From positions 9,948,001 to 10,012,000 of the forward strand of contig JAVTVJ010000001.1 of the NCBI GenBank assembly GCA_034509425.1: a stretch of 64,000 bases of DNA, written 5' to 3'. The notes under the pieces were generated by a model. The model made no database searches. It was not told where the DNA came from and saw only the letters and a program-made list of their open reading frames with translations. Positions 1-12,400 of the stretch are shown here, in pieces (the first letter of the stretch is position 1; each line of letters begins with the position of its first letter). A program made the position numbers and the translations under genes. The stretch is from Eopsaltria australis. Taxonomy: Eukaryota > Chordata > Aves > Passeriformes > Petroicidae.

Positions 1-1116
1 ATAAAATGATTGCTAAAAAAAAAAAGAAAAGAAAATCAAATCTAAGCTGAAATTTACATTTGCTCATCTATCTCAATTGATGATTTCTGCTACCAAGCAC
101 CATATGGTGCTGTGTGAGGCTATAAATATGCTGCTGTTCCAGACCCATTTCTATTGGCATTTCCCATCAGTAAACAGGTGCTCCTGGCTTCTCCTGTGTC
201 TCTGAGCTCAAAAAACTTGAGTGAGTACCTTTGTGCACCTACAGGAAGCAAATGCAACTTGTCAATGGGAGTGTCTGCTTTCATCAGAGGATATCAGCTG
301 TACTTCCACAATGTGTGCAGGACAGCAGAGCAAGCCTGAATTACAGTGAGCACCTGGGTTAGCTTTCTTTCTTTATGCTTTTCCTAACATCTTCGTGCCC
401 ATCAGCAGGGCTGGTCAGTGTCCAGAGGCTCCTCCTCTGTGGATCCTTTGCTGTGACCTCACAGTGTCAAGCACCACAGGATCTCCCTGGCAGGACTGAA
501 TAGGTGCTTGGTCCTGCCTGCTCTCCTGCTAGAATCAGTAGGGCTGAGGAAAAGGGGCAGCCAAGGTATCCTCACAGGACAAGGGGTTTGCCTTGGTGGG
601 GAAGCTGAAAAATCAATCAAGATGGATGAACACCACCTAGAAAACCTGGAATCATCCAGCTTAACGAGGTCTATGGGCTTTACCCATTCCAGTGGCAAAT
701 TTCTGTGTTGTTCTGCTGCAGGAACCTAAGCAAGATGATGGAGTACTACCCCGTCTTGCAATCTGCTGCAGTCTGGGGCCTTCATGCCCTCTCTGCAACT
801 ATTTACAGGGCTGGGTTTGGTTAGTGTTCCCTGCACACTGACAAGGACAAAAGGGCATCACTGTTGGTAGTACCAGGGTGTACTTTGTGAGGCCAATCTC
901 AATATTGCCTTACAAAGACACCATGAGCCCATTGCCTTAGACTGAGGACAAGGACTCTCTCTGTTCATGTCAGGTGGCCACATTTTCAAATCCATTACAA
1001 TGGTTCAAAAATATCCAAAAGGTCAATACATTGTTCATACCACATCAGTGATGCTAGGGGGAATAACAACCTTCAGTAAATCCTATTATTTTCACAACTA
1101 TACTAATAACATGAGA

Positions 1117-1151
1117 AACTATAGATATAATAAAAGTTTATATCTATAGTT
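1117..1151. repeat. Perfect 14-bp inverted repeat (hairpin)
   Basis: The left arm 'aactatagatataa' (1117-1130) is exactly complementary to the right arm 'ttatatctatagtt' (1138-1151), with a 7-base spacer. The stem is A/T-rich, so it is thermally weak. It may be a chance palindrome, the core of a decayed MITE or a cruciform-prone site. The flanks show no longer inverted repeats. Confidence 0.85.
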
Positions 1152-2591
1152 GCTCTGCAGACACCTCCTCTGGTATGGTATAAATATAGTATATGAGACT
1201 TGGCGGTGTAATACAGTTTTTATTTCAATTTTTTAGGGATGGCCATGCACATCCATAACTCATGAAAATAAAAAGTGTATTACTCTGCCAACTGTTACAT
1301 ATTCCCTAGTAAAGCAAAAATGGCAAGATAAATTTTATTTTTCTCTTCTCCCCACCACCAAAGTGTCTAGCAGATATGTTGATGATGAAATATTAGAATA
1401 AATATTATTTATTCAAACACTTTCTATACTTTAACCACATCTGTCCTGTCTATTTGTCAGTCCTGTCCATCTTGCAAATGTGAGGTACCTTCTTCTTTCC
1501 CTGAATGTTGCCTTTGGTTTTAATTTTATGCTGCTGTACTTGCTGTTGTTCTCCTTAGGACTGAAGGGAAGAGAGATTGCCTCTTCCTATATCCTGCTCT
1601 TGAATTTTCTCAGCCACATTCTCTTTGGGTCTTAAGAGCTCTAACATCTGTGTGGGACATGAGGGTTGGCTTGGTAACATTGGCAGCACTTCTTCAAGAA
1701 GTGTGAAACAGTGTAAATGAGGAAGGATCCCAGCTGCATGTTGTGCGTCAGTGGAACAAGAGATGAAAAACCTAGTGATTCATAGGTAGGGATGGGGAAA
1801 GGATTAGAAACTCGAGTGCAGCAGGCTAAGTATCCTATACCTAAGAGAAATGGAACAAATATGTCACCCCCATAGTGTAAAAAGGAAAAAGTGATAAAAT
1901 CCTGGTTTATACAAGTGCTATTATATTACAGTCAGCGCTTGAGTATCCACATAGCAATGAATCCAGTGGCAGATTAACTGTGCTGGGCTTGTAGGACATC
2001 CAGTGTGGTTCTGCACGGAGTAAGAGCAGAGCCAGGGTCACTGGGGACTGGGGCTGGGAGACCTCAACACATAGCAGCAGGGCCAGGCTGGGTCCAGCCA
2101 AGTCAAGAGCTGTCCACATGCTGTGCTGCTGCTGTCAAAGCTGAGGTGTCTCCTGCATAACTTTTTTGAGTGGCTCTGCCCTTTTCCCTCTGGGAAAAAA
2201 AGGGGAAGTTTGGGGTGATAAGCCCAAACTTTTTGATAAGCCACCCCTACATTAGAGGACATGTAATGTCTGTCCCTCTGTCCCTCCATCCATGGGACAG
2301 TCACTGACCTCTCCTCAAGGCTAGAACATGAGTAAGAAACCTTTAATCGCTGGGAAAGTCCACTTGGTGACACTAGTGCCAACTAGTGTTTTCTTTCAGC
2401 ATGTCTAATTGATTAATGTCATGAAATGAAACTCAGACAAAGGTTCCCCATGTGTATTTGATTTGAACTTTGCTGTATGTGAAGTAATCTGTCACTTGAA
2501 GGCTTGGTTTTCTTTACTGTATCAGTAGGTATCATAAAATTATTATACCTTGTCTTAAAAATCTCATGCATTTGATTATTTGTTTCATGTT

Positions 2592-2633
2592 TGCTTTCTT
2601 TTCTTTCTTTTCTATCTTTCCTTCCCCTCTCTC
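2592..2633 (+). repeat. Polypyrimidine (TTTC-like) simple repeat
   Basis: An almost pure T/C tract built from 'tttc' and 'ttcc' words. It resembles a splice-acceptor tract, but the next AG is distant and no open frame follows, so it is called simple repeat. Confidence 0.7.
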
Positions 2634-2965
2634 ATTTTATCTGCTTCTGTCTCTCTGCACCCCACCCCCATTCCATGACTGTGTAAAGGGATATCAGAGA
2701 CCTTGGGTCAAAGACCAAGGAATGCTGTGTCAACTGCCACATTAAAGGAAAAGAAATTTGAGCTTCCCTTCTCTGCAAACAGCCCAAGTTCTCAGCCTGT
2801 ACAGAAATCTGCCCAGAGCATCTCCTGTTTCTCTCCTGTATGACATACATCCACTACCTCCTCACTTGGAATCCTTGGAGCTGGAATGGAAGAGAGGAGT
2901 CCATTCCATACAAATATAGAAAAAAGAAGTTCCTAGCTCTGTAGAGGTACTACACGCACAATGAT

Positions 2966-2985
2966 CAACAACAACAACAACAACC
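2966..2985 (+). repeat. (CAA)n microsatellite
   Basis: Six consecutive 'caa' units followed by 'cc'. Read on the minus strand it gives a run of valines in one frame, which is an artefact of the repeat. Confidence 0.9.
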
Positions 2986-3638
2986 ACCTGAATCCTTTCA
3001 AAATCTGTGTACAAGCTGCAAATGCACAGACCAATGCCCAGAGGAGGAGAGAAGCATGCACAGCACAAGGAAAAAGCAGGGTTTGACACAGCCCAGCTGA
3101 TGATAAGGTTTTCATTACAGCCTCAGCATACTAATACCAGACCACTGCACAGGTGGGAGAGAGGTGTTTGAGGGCCAGTAAACACAGAATTTTATCAGTG
3201 TGCCACTATTACAGCAACACCTGTGCTAAATAACTTTGAACGTTGATCCACTGTGAAAAGTCAGTGCTCAGTAGCCCTCAAAATTTCTCATTTCTTACCT
3301 GCAGTGGAGTGGTCTTGTATTTGAGTAGTGGCTGCACAGAACTTCCTAAATGTTTTTCTTTCTTGTCTTTTAGGATGCCTGTCACACAGATACAGAGTCC
3401 CTAAATTGCCACCTTCCTGTCTCTGCATTTTTCTTTTCATTTCTCTCCTTCTTGTGCAGTGAAAGCCATTAGGGATGGAGTGATAAAAACACATGATAAA
3501 AAGCCATCACTGGGGAGATCTGTGCCTTGGAAATACAGAAACAAAGTCTGCACTCAAGCAATCTTTCCATTGATGACAGTGGGTTATGCCTCATGACAAA
3601 AAGCAAAGGAGTCCTTAAAACTGTGCTTGCCTAATTAA

Positions 3639-3744
3639 GGTCCTGGTTCAGCTAGAGTGCCTAATTTAAAACAGATGACTCAGTGTTGATGGTGCTGCAC
3701 TTTAAGTTGGGTACCTGCCTAAGTACTTGGCTGAATGGAGGCCC
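3639..3744. mobile_element. Probable palindromic MITE-like old repeat, degenerate
   Basis: The left end 'ggtcctggttcagc' (3639-3652) and the reverse complement of the right end 'gctgaatggaggccc' (3730-3744) match in outline ('gg.cct..ttcagc'). The inner words 'tgcctaa' (3658-3664) and 'tgcctaagtactt' (3716-3728) recall the clearer palindrome at 41851-41979. I infer the same or a related nonautonomous DNA-transposon family, common in turtles, crocodilians and birds. Divergence is high and no target-site duplication can be fixed. Confidence 0.45.
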
Positions 3745-5205
3745 AAGCAATGTATCTTTAAATGAAGTAGCAGTGGAATACAACAGCCATTCTAACCACT
3801 ATATATAATTGACTAAAAAATCAAATCACTGGAAAAGGTGCTGCACTTACAGTGAAAAATAATAAATAAATGACTTACAGATTGCCAACATGACAGTCTG
3901 CAGCAGAGCAGAACTCAGCGAATGCAGCTCCCATTTGAATTCATGGGAAAACAGGGACTTCTGAAACTGCTAAGTTAACCAAAAATATATATTGTTAAAG
4001 CCAACAAATTTATTTTTCTGTTTGAAATTCCCTGTTTTGCTATACAGAGGAATAGGTTTGGAATTCTCTGACTCTTCAGCATCATAAAACCTACAGTGCC
4101 TGCTTGGGGAGGTGTCAGGAAAATATTGGTTTCCATTCTAGGCTTATGTTATATTTACACTGTGGCTCACTGAAATACTAAAGCAGTAAGAGATATTATA
4201 ATTAACCTCTTCAATTTTTCCCTTAAGAAGTATCTGGTCCAATGAACTGTCAATCAGCTCTCCCATTTCCTATTAGAACAGGGGCTAATATGCGGGACAG
4301 ACAAGTGAGTTCAGTGAAAGAGGAGAGGCAATACAATGCCTTTATGGGTAGTATGGGATGGTAAATATTAAGTATGTTTTATGTAAAGACAAATTTTGAA
4401 ATGCCCTGTGTCTAACTTTGAGCTACATCAGTCCTCTCTTTTTGTGCCCCTAGTTCTAAGGGCACACACAATCATTGGTGCAATTGTATGCCCATTCCTG
4501 CTTTGTGGAAGCAGTTTAGGTCACTGGAATTGATTTGCAGACTTGCAAACCTGATGCTCAAAGGTCTACAGTAGGCATGAACTGTTGTTGATGTTATTTG
4601 AGATTATGTGCTTAAAAACAAGATGGGTGGTCAAATATCCTCACTAAATGCTAAAATTATCTGTATTGTACAATAATACAAAATGTTGTAGCTTAGTGCT
4701 TGAAGTATTATCCTTTTAGCTTAGAATTTCAACTTTTATAAATGTAGGTCTATTCACAGTCCCTGGTGCTGCAACTGACTGCATTATTTATTATTTATCA
4801 TTATTAATTATCACAATGTATTATTTATGCCGTGCAATAGGTATGCATAGGATTTTGCCAAGAAACATCCTTCACTCTCACATTTATTAATTTCGAGAAT
4901 ATTACTATGCTGTTTGATTTGGAAGTGAATCAAACCATACCTAGATATTAAAATGAGTGACAATGAAAAGCTTCAAAAGGCGTCCTGTCTTCAGTTGTGA
5001 GAATCAGGTGGCAGCCTGAGGTCCTCTTGAAGGACTTCACTGCTTTCCTTTCCAAACCTTGACACCAGGAAGAAAGGCCTGGCCCTTGGGCTCAATCTCA
5101 TGCACTGAGAGCCCTTCCCTGATTCTTCCAAAGCCACGGCATAAAATCCAATGTCTGAGCTGCAGGTAAGGGTCACAAGTGGAACCAAATTATAGTTTTA
5201 AACTG

Positions 5206-5420
5206 TGCCAGGGAAGGTTTAGGAGGAATTAGAAGGAACTTCTTCAAAAATTAGACATTGGAATGGACTGCCCAGGGAGGTGATGGAGTCACCACCCCTG
5301 GAAGTGTTTAAGGAAACACTCAATATAGCACTTAGTGCCATGGTCTCGTTGACATGGTGGTGTTCCATCATAGGATGGGCTCAATGATCTCAGAGGCTTT
5401 TTCGAACCTAATTGATTACA
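5206..5420 (+). mobile_element. CR1 LINE 3' fragment, plus orientation
   Basis: This is the 3'-terminal part of a CR1 non-LTR retrotransposon. The diagnostic words run in order: 'gaatggactgcccagggagg', then 'gatggagtcaccacccctgg', then a 'tgtttaaggaaacactc'-type stretch, and finally 'gatgggctcaatgatctcag' before the end. CR1 copies are usually 5'-truncated like this one. The end 'aattgattac' is a decayed form of the family's short tandem tail, and an A/C-rich stretch (5416-5440) follows. Moderate divergence points to an old insertion. There is no coding potential left. Confidence 0.92.
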
Positions 5421-8400
5421 AAAAACCCCAAACCCCCAAAGAATTATCTGATTGCAGACAAGCACTTATTGGTATTATGATTTGCCTTGGGTTTATTGTT
5501 TGCTAAGTTGTGTCCAGTATTTCTCAACAAGAAGAGGGCCCATTACTGTGTTGGTGTCTGTACACACATAATAATGGGGAAGGATAGAATAATGTGCCCA
5601 GGATGGTGCACAATGTTTGTAAATATTAGTATTGAAAGAAGTACAAACAAAGAAAACAACAACAATGAGGCACTGCCCTGGTTTTGAGATATGCTAAATT
5701 TTTTGAGCAGTTTTGGTAGTCTCTCTGAAACAGGTGTCATCTATGCATCAATTTATGTGTAACAAGGCTTTGTCTTAGAGTTTTGGCAATAAGCGAGGTC
5801 CCAGAAAATTTAACAATATGAGCTGCACACAGGTTGAGAGGAAAGCCCTGGAGGTGTAGGGTCTCCAAAGCCTGTCCTTATTATTTTTTATTATATCACA
5901 AATGTGCTACTCAAAGTTTCCTTTATTAAGTAAGTGAAGCACAGTTGTAACCACAGAGGTCCTGCTCCAAAGAGCTCACCACTCACAAAGTTGTAGCAGT
6001 CTGGTGAAAGAAGTGGAAGGAGCAGCTACACCTTGTACAGAAAAGTTACAATCAGCTATATTTTTATCACCATCAGAAGTCAGCACTGCTATCAGATATA
6101 AATGTACTGAAAAGGGGGGAAAGGCTTTAAAAATTTGCTTATATGTAGATTTAATAAACAGTATCCAAATAGACAGGATTTTTTCCCTTCTGTCAATGCT
6201 TAGCAAAATTCTGTTAGCATCACCTTCCAGTTAAAGCACCTTGTAACTATAACAATGATCACTTGTGGGCCAACAAGAGACCTTTCAGACTTTTGTGAAC
6301 TGGTTCATCCAAGTTCTACTTCAGGACACAAGGCTAAGGATGAATTTTGAGAACACCCACCTCAGGACTGCAGCTTCTGCAGTTCACCTGCAGCATGATA
6401 GACTGGGTGAGAAGGCTGCATCACTCTTATGAAGGCCAGGAGACAGCACTGTGAGCTTCTGCCTCAGTGCTGAGCAGCACACATTGAGCTCTTTGGTAGG
6501 TGCCTGTACAGGGCAGCCCTGGTCCTAGTCAGGAGCCAGGTAACTCCTCCTGAATGAGTGGAGAAGTACAAACCAGTAAAGACAGATAGAACATTTGATG
6601 TTGACAGCTGATGCCACAGGAAGGTTGTTGCCTCCTGTGCTATGATGGCTTTATGTCTTCACCTTCTGGAAAAATAAAATCAGCACCGAAAAAGCCTCAG
6701 TTTCCATAAAAGCAGGGTGACAAAGTCCCACTTCCTTTGTACTGGTGGAAATTACGGATGGTTCTGCTGAAACCAGCAACGTTACAAAGCTGTAAAACTG
6801 GTCAGATCAAGGGACTAGCTCAGCGACAAAGCAGTCTCTCTGAGAGCCTGACAGTTCATTCTCTAGCTACAATAATGAAAACACAGAGATGTGCTAAAGC
6901 AGCAGGGGTCCTTAAACTCCTTTATCATCTGGGATCACATCTTAATAGGACTGACTGATGAACACTTCCCTTCCTATTCTCCCATCTAAAAAGATCACCT
7001 CCTCTTCTACTTCCTATCATGTATCCTCCCTGTGGCAAAGCAATAGCAATTACAGGAATATTAAGGAAGTAATTAATGCATTTTAGCCATCTTTTAATGA
7101 AATTCTGCAGCTGAGAAAAAGTGAGAGAGCCAATAAAGTGTAACCTGTTATCTCTACCACATGCCACACTTTGGCAACGTGTATCGGAAGTCAGAAATAT
7201 GTTTGCACCCGTTTAAAATATAACCTCTTAGGTTAGCCTGTCCACTGTATTGCCTGTTGTTAACGCCACATAAAAGGTTCACATTTGTATGATGAAGCAG
7301 ATTTTTGAGTAAGAGATCTAAAATGAATAGGAAGAAATTTCTGTTAACATTACAATCACATGGACATATACTGATTTCCTGGAGCTTCCTTCAAACTCTG
7401 CTGTCTTACAGCCCCTTCTGTGTAGTTCCCGTTGGAAGTGCTCTAGATCCATTTGCCTGTTGCCAAAATGTGAACAAAAGTTGTTCAAGTAGGTGAATGG
7501 ATAACTTATTTCTCCTTTCCTCAAGAGTGTGCCAGAGCCATCTTCTAGCTGCACCAGTGGTAACACTTTCACCTTTGATATCTCAGACATTATTATCAAC
7601 AGAGGGTAGTGGAGGGGGACTTTTTTCCAATAATTTTTTTCCAATAATATTTTGTCTGCATCATCCCAGGGCTGCTGATTTGTGCTCTGCTAATCATAGT
7701 GGCTATACAGAAACATCTTTATGGAGTTTCTGCTTCTTTCTACAGAAGCCCAACCAGAGTCAATGTCTTGTGTTTTTGCATTTTCCAAGGGCTTCCCTTG
7801 AGGATCTAATTTCATGTTGCCGTCAGGCTGCTGTGGTCTGATAAATGAGTCCCTATCAGCTGCTAGAATGCTGGCTTGGACCATGCCTTCTCTCTCAATT
7901 GCATTTTGGTGTTATGCTGTGATTAAACCACCGCTCTACCAGTGACCCAGCAGTAGATGACCTCCTTCCCCTTTCCCCAGCATATTGTATAAAAATAGTC
8001 AAGTGATAATGGCTCATGTTTATTGGTTTCTCTTCAACAATGCATATTTCCCACTGATGTCAAAATAGTTTAGACTGCACGTTGCCGGCACTTGGTCATA
8101 CTTCTTCTGCCTAATATCATGACTTATCAGTGTTGTTGGAAATATCTTCCAGCTGTTAAACAATCCAGCTGGGATATAATTGGTCATCAGTCTAATAGCA
8201 TAGCTGCAAATCTCTAGTTTCTTTCTTCTGCCATGTGTGGTAATTGAGTCTCCAAATCTGTCAACAGCCTGTTGGTAGACAGCCTTCTCTCCACTGGGCA
8301 GCTCCATGCCCTTAGACTCTGCAAGCATTGCTATTTTCTTCCCCTTTTGGGAGTTGACACATTCAGACACTGCATGATTATTTATCCCTTTCCTGCTGTT

Positions 8401-9248
8401 CATAGCCTGAGGTTTTTTCCTGGTGTGAGCGCTGCCTGTCACAATGTTTATGCTGGACCATGAAGGCAATATTTGGTTGGTATCTGTCCTCTCTTCCAGT
8501 AGCTAGGAACATCAGGAACTCGGAATATCAAAGGAATTAACGGTGTCATTTTGTCCAGCCTTTTCCAAGAGCAGGCACTCACGCCTGCAACCAACAGCTC
8601 GTCCAGAAGGACCAACAGAACATCTGCTTCACTCAGGCCGAAAGAGTTTTTTCACCACCCTGCAGCAGATTATAGATATAATAGCAGAAAACCAACAACA
8701 ATAACTTGCCTTGGAGTGAGGGGTAGTGCAAGAGATTACAGATGTCATAAAGGTCTGTGCAACATTGGGGGGTCATTGTTCTAATGAACAATGCCAAGAT
8801 AATTCTAGAGCATGGATTGTGAAGCTCTTTTTGTAATCTTCCAGGCTATTGTGTTTAGCAGTTAATCACATTTCCTTGTGTCCTGTGGATTTCACTGGCA
8901 TCATATTCATGTACCATATGGATTCCATGTCAGTAGAAATAAACCTTCTCTTTATTAACAGGATCACTTCTTACACAGTCACATCTGTAGCATCCTCACA
9001 GTGGACATATAGATTGATATAATGGTTTATCTTCCAAAGCCTTACCTCCCACAACACACGTATGCTTTTCCAAACTATACAGGAGTTGGTACATACATTG
9101 TTGAAGTAAGACTTCCCTGTTCACTTTAAATATTTCCAGACCCAATATCTTGGTCTGAAAGACCTTCTTGTGAGAAGGAAAAAAAAATGATCCAAATTGC
9201 AGTTCCTAAAGTAGAGTCAAAATCAGGGGTGATGAGCCATATTGAAGC
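5421..9248. other. Noncoding block, no gene recognised
   Basis: No domain-bearing open frame. Overlapping frames on both strands around 7318-7841 (108-114 codons) and a 149-codon minus frame at 8020-8469 have no recognisable motif and are within chance length. A 14-bp tandem pair lies at 7621-7648. A short inverted repeat 'cattgttc...gaacaatg' occurs near 8775-8795. Confidence 0.65.
7621..7648 (+). repeat. 14-bp tandem duplication
   Basis: The unit 'ttttttccaataat' occurs twice back to back (7621-7634 and 7635-7648), without mismatch. This is a local slippage-type duplication. Confidence 0.9.
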
Positions 9249-9480
9249 CATAAAATCATTGACTGGGTTGGGCTGGAAGAGACCTTAAAGGTCTTCTAGT
9301 TCCAACCCCCCTGCCATGGGCAGGGATGTCACCCACTGGAGCAGGTTGCCCAGGGCCCCATCCATCCTGGCCTTGAGCACTTCCAGGAACAGGGCGTCCA
9401 CAACTTCTCTCGACAACCTTCTAGTGCCTCACAACCCTCTGAGTAAATAATTTCCTCCAGACATCTAATCTAAATCTCAG
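9249..9480 (-). mobile_element. CR1 LINE 3' fragment, minus orientation
   Basis: Read on the plus strand this is the reverse complement of a CR1 3' end: 'ataaaatcattgactggg', 'ttgggctggaagagacctt', 'ttctagttccaacccccctg', then 'actggagcaggttgcccagg' and 'ccttgagcacttccagg'. It matches the well-known avian CR1 3' noncoding and terminal coding region. The match fades after about 9480, so this is a short 5'-truncated copy. No open frame is preserved. Confidence 0.95.
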
Positions 9481-12400
9481 GAGAAAATGCCTACTTCCTT
9501 CCTTTATCTCCAAAGGGTGCCTATATAGAGAGAGGTGAGTGTCTACAACTTAAGTGCTCACAGTCAGGTGGGATGAATCACACTTTTCCTGGAATATCTG
9601 AGGGTATAAAGACTCCCTCAGACCTTCTCTGCCAAGACAGAGTTACTCTTTCCAGCCTCTCATCTTTTGGTTCCCACTGTGTCCCACTGATGTCTGTTCA
9701 CATTGCAGCATCTGTACTGAAACAGACTAAAAAACTGAAGGAAGGAGATTGAATTTTCTTTGATCTGGCAAAATTCCTGTGTGATGCTAACTATACAAAA
9801 AGTTGTGTGAACACGTCTTTCTCTTTTTCACTCCTAACTGTGTATAGGAAAGAAAATGTCTACATTTCAGTGGACAAAAAGGATGGTTTTTCCAAGGAAA
9901 TGTGAACACAGATTAGCAGATGGGACTTGCTGCAAAGATACCTACAGTCAAATTAGGCCAGGCAAATACAAGTGAGAGAAAAAAGGAATATATGTTTTAG
10001 TGGTGGTATTTTCCTCCACAACTCAGCAAGCTGTAAGTGTTTAATGCTTTTTCTTCATCTTTCTCAATAGTTTAAATAAAAATGGTCCAGAGGACAAGAT
10101 AGCATATGGGAGTGTTTGAAGAGACAATGTTTTAAGTGACACTGTTGGCATTAGAACATGGTATTGTGTTAGGTAAAAGTGATGCAGCTGCCTGGAGCAC
10201 CAGCATCCTTGCTGGGGGAGGCAGGTTTCCCTTGGTCTCTTGTCCTGCTCCAGGCTCCCTCTGAGTGCATGACTGTGCAGTTCCCAGTGCCTTTACCCTG
10301 GGATATTAGATCTTCCCTCTGCCGGGAAGGTTCCTCCTTTAGAATGTGACCTTTATGGCTATCCAGCACTCCAAAAGTGTTAAACAGAAATTTCTAGGTG
10401 ATTCCTCTTCCCTTTATATTACTTTTCTGCAGTTTGTCTACCCAGCCCTATCTGAAACCTCCCCTCAAGATTAGCACTGCTGCGTGAGCATTTTTAATGC
10501 AGGCCTCCTAATACAGAGCTCACATCCAGCTGCTACAGGCAGGAACAAATTTTCACCTGTCCTCCAGTGTGAGAGCAAATTGCTTTATCTGCATGGGAGC
10601 TCAGAAAGGAGCTCTAGAAAGAAACAATACACCCCAGTTCTCCTCTTCACAGAGTTGAATTAAGCTTTTTCATGAGTCAGTGATTATTTTTCCAGCCTTA
10701 AACATGTGCATAGTTGCAATCTGTGCATAGTTTAATCTTCTTAGCTTGATGTCCAAATACAAACTAAGGCAACAGTGAAGTTCAAGGTTTCTCCGCAGGG
10801 TGTCCATGAAGACAGACCTTTACAGTGAGCAGCTCCCAAAAACCAGAATGAATATCTTTAAGCAATTGAGAGCCTGTTATCAGAGACTTTTACCACATTA
10901 TAGACAATTAGCAGGGCTAAAATTGGAATGAAAGTGTCATATGTTGTCATTATTCAAAGTTGTCCTTTATGTCTCCTAATGTAGAAGATCATCAGTGACC
11001 TAAAATTCTATATGCAAGGCTATGCCTGTAAACATCAATAACTCTTTTTGAAAGTGCACTTATGGTAGCAACAAAACCTGAAGTATCTATAACAAGTGCT
11101 TTAATACCCAGCACACACAGCTGTCATTGCAGCCGTATCAATCCCTCCCTCCTAAAACTTCAAGCAACTCACAGGGACTGAAGAAGAGAACACAAAAGGC
11201 ATTGGGAACGCTGTCCAAGGACAGACACAGCAACCCTGTGCTGCTTCTCTCCCTCCTCTTGTGGTCGCTGTCCCTGCTGTGTGGGCTGGGGCTGCAGCCT
11301 GCACGCTGGTACTGGAGAGAATATTGAGGCAGCACTCGTATTTTACCATCACAGGTTGCTGACTACAAGGACTGCCTGCTTTAAATGTATAACAATGCTG
11401 GTCTCACTGTAAATCACACTTTCTTGGTGAGCTACAAGGAAGACAAAATCCTCACGTCCCTTTGTGTAAGTTGTTTTCATACCGGATCACTGACATTTTT
11501 ATAGCAACAAGCTGTGTACAGAGTTATAAACCAAGACACTCAGTTCATGAAAGGGACATTGACTGGGAGGTCAATATAATTTCCCTATTTCTTATTTATT
11601 TTGCAGTTTCAAGAAGCAGACAGAATGCTACCTTACCATGCTTGGGATGCAGTCAGACTGGCTGGGCTGCTGTGCTCATCCCATTCTACCTGAAGAGCAA
11701 CAGGTCCTCTGAGCAGTTGGTCAATGAGTCAGAGTATAAGACCAGTAGGTTGATGTAAAAATTGCAAATTCTTTAGCAAAAGATCCCAGGGAAGGTATGT
11801 CTTCTTGGAAGAAAAGCCAAATATCCAGCATGACCAATTCTTTCACTCACAAACAACTTGAGATCAGAGATGTGCCCTAAAAAATCCAGCTCCAGGGGAC
11901 AAAAGAGCAACAGGGGCTCTTCATAACCAGCTGCCTCCCACAGAAAGAGATAAAATGCTGAGATGAGAGAGAGTCTGTGAACATAGAGACAGAGGCAGGA
12001 GCTGCCTGATAGACAGCTGTGAAGCCAGGCAGAGGGGTGGGAAGGAGAGGCCATTGGAGTGGAGTGTCTGCTCACCTCCGAGAAAGCACCCAGCAGGGAC
12101 CCAGCTGTTAAACCTCTGGGGCTCCAGCAAAGGCCATGAAGAAGCCACGCCAGTGCCACAGGAGCACAAGAAGGGGATAAAAATAGGGAGACTCATCCTC
12201 CTCTCCTGGCACAGACAATTTAGGCAGAGGCCGAGTGAGCAGGGATTGCCTTGTGGAGCAGCTGACTTCAGTAAGCCTGCGGACAGTCATTGCAGTAAAG
12301 TCCTTTCCATGCCACACCTGCAAGGAAAGGAGCAGAAACTTGTTCTGCCCCAGAAGCATATTCAGCTCTTCATGCTACCCCCGAAGGATGTACTGTCGAA

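Larger units (their letters stand above)
1..5205. other. Noncoding block, no gene recognised
   Basis: AT-rich, CpG-poor vertebrate background. The longest open frame here is about 114 codons (minus strand, 2038-2382); it has no recognisable domain and a chance-like composition. An A-rich run lies at 15-36. Positions 4640-4860 are especially A/T-rich, with repeated 'attattta' words. I see no promoter, CpG island or convincing splice-site pair. The block could be intergenic or intronic; the sequence alone does not decide. Confidence 0.7.

Noticed and set aside
8020..8469. 149-codon open frame on the minus strand
   Set aside because: No recognisable domain, no splice or promoter context and chance-range length for AT-rich DNA of this size.
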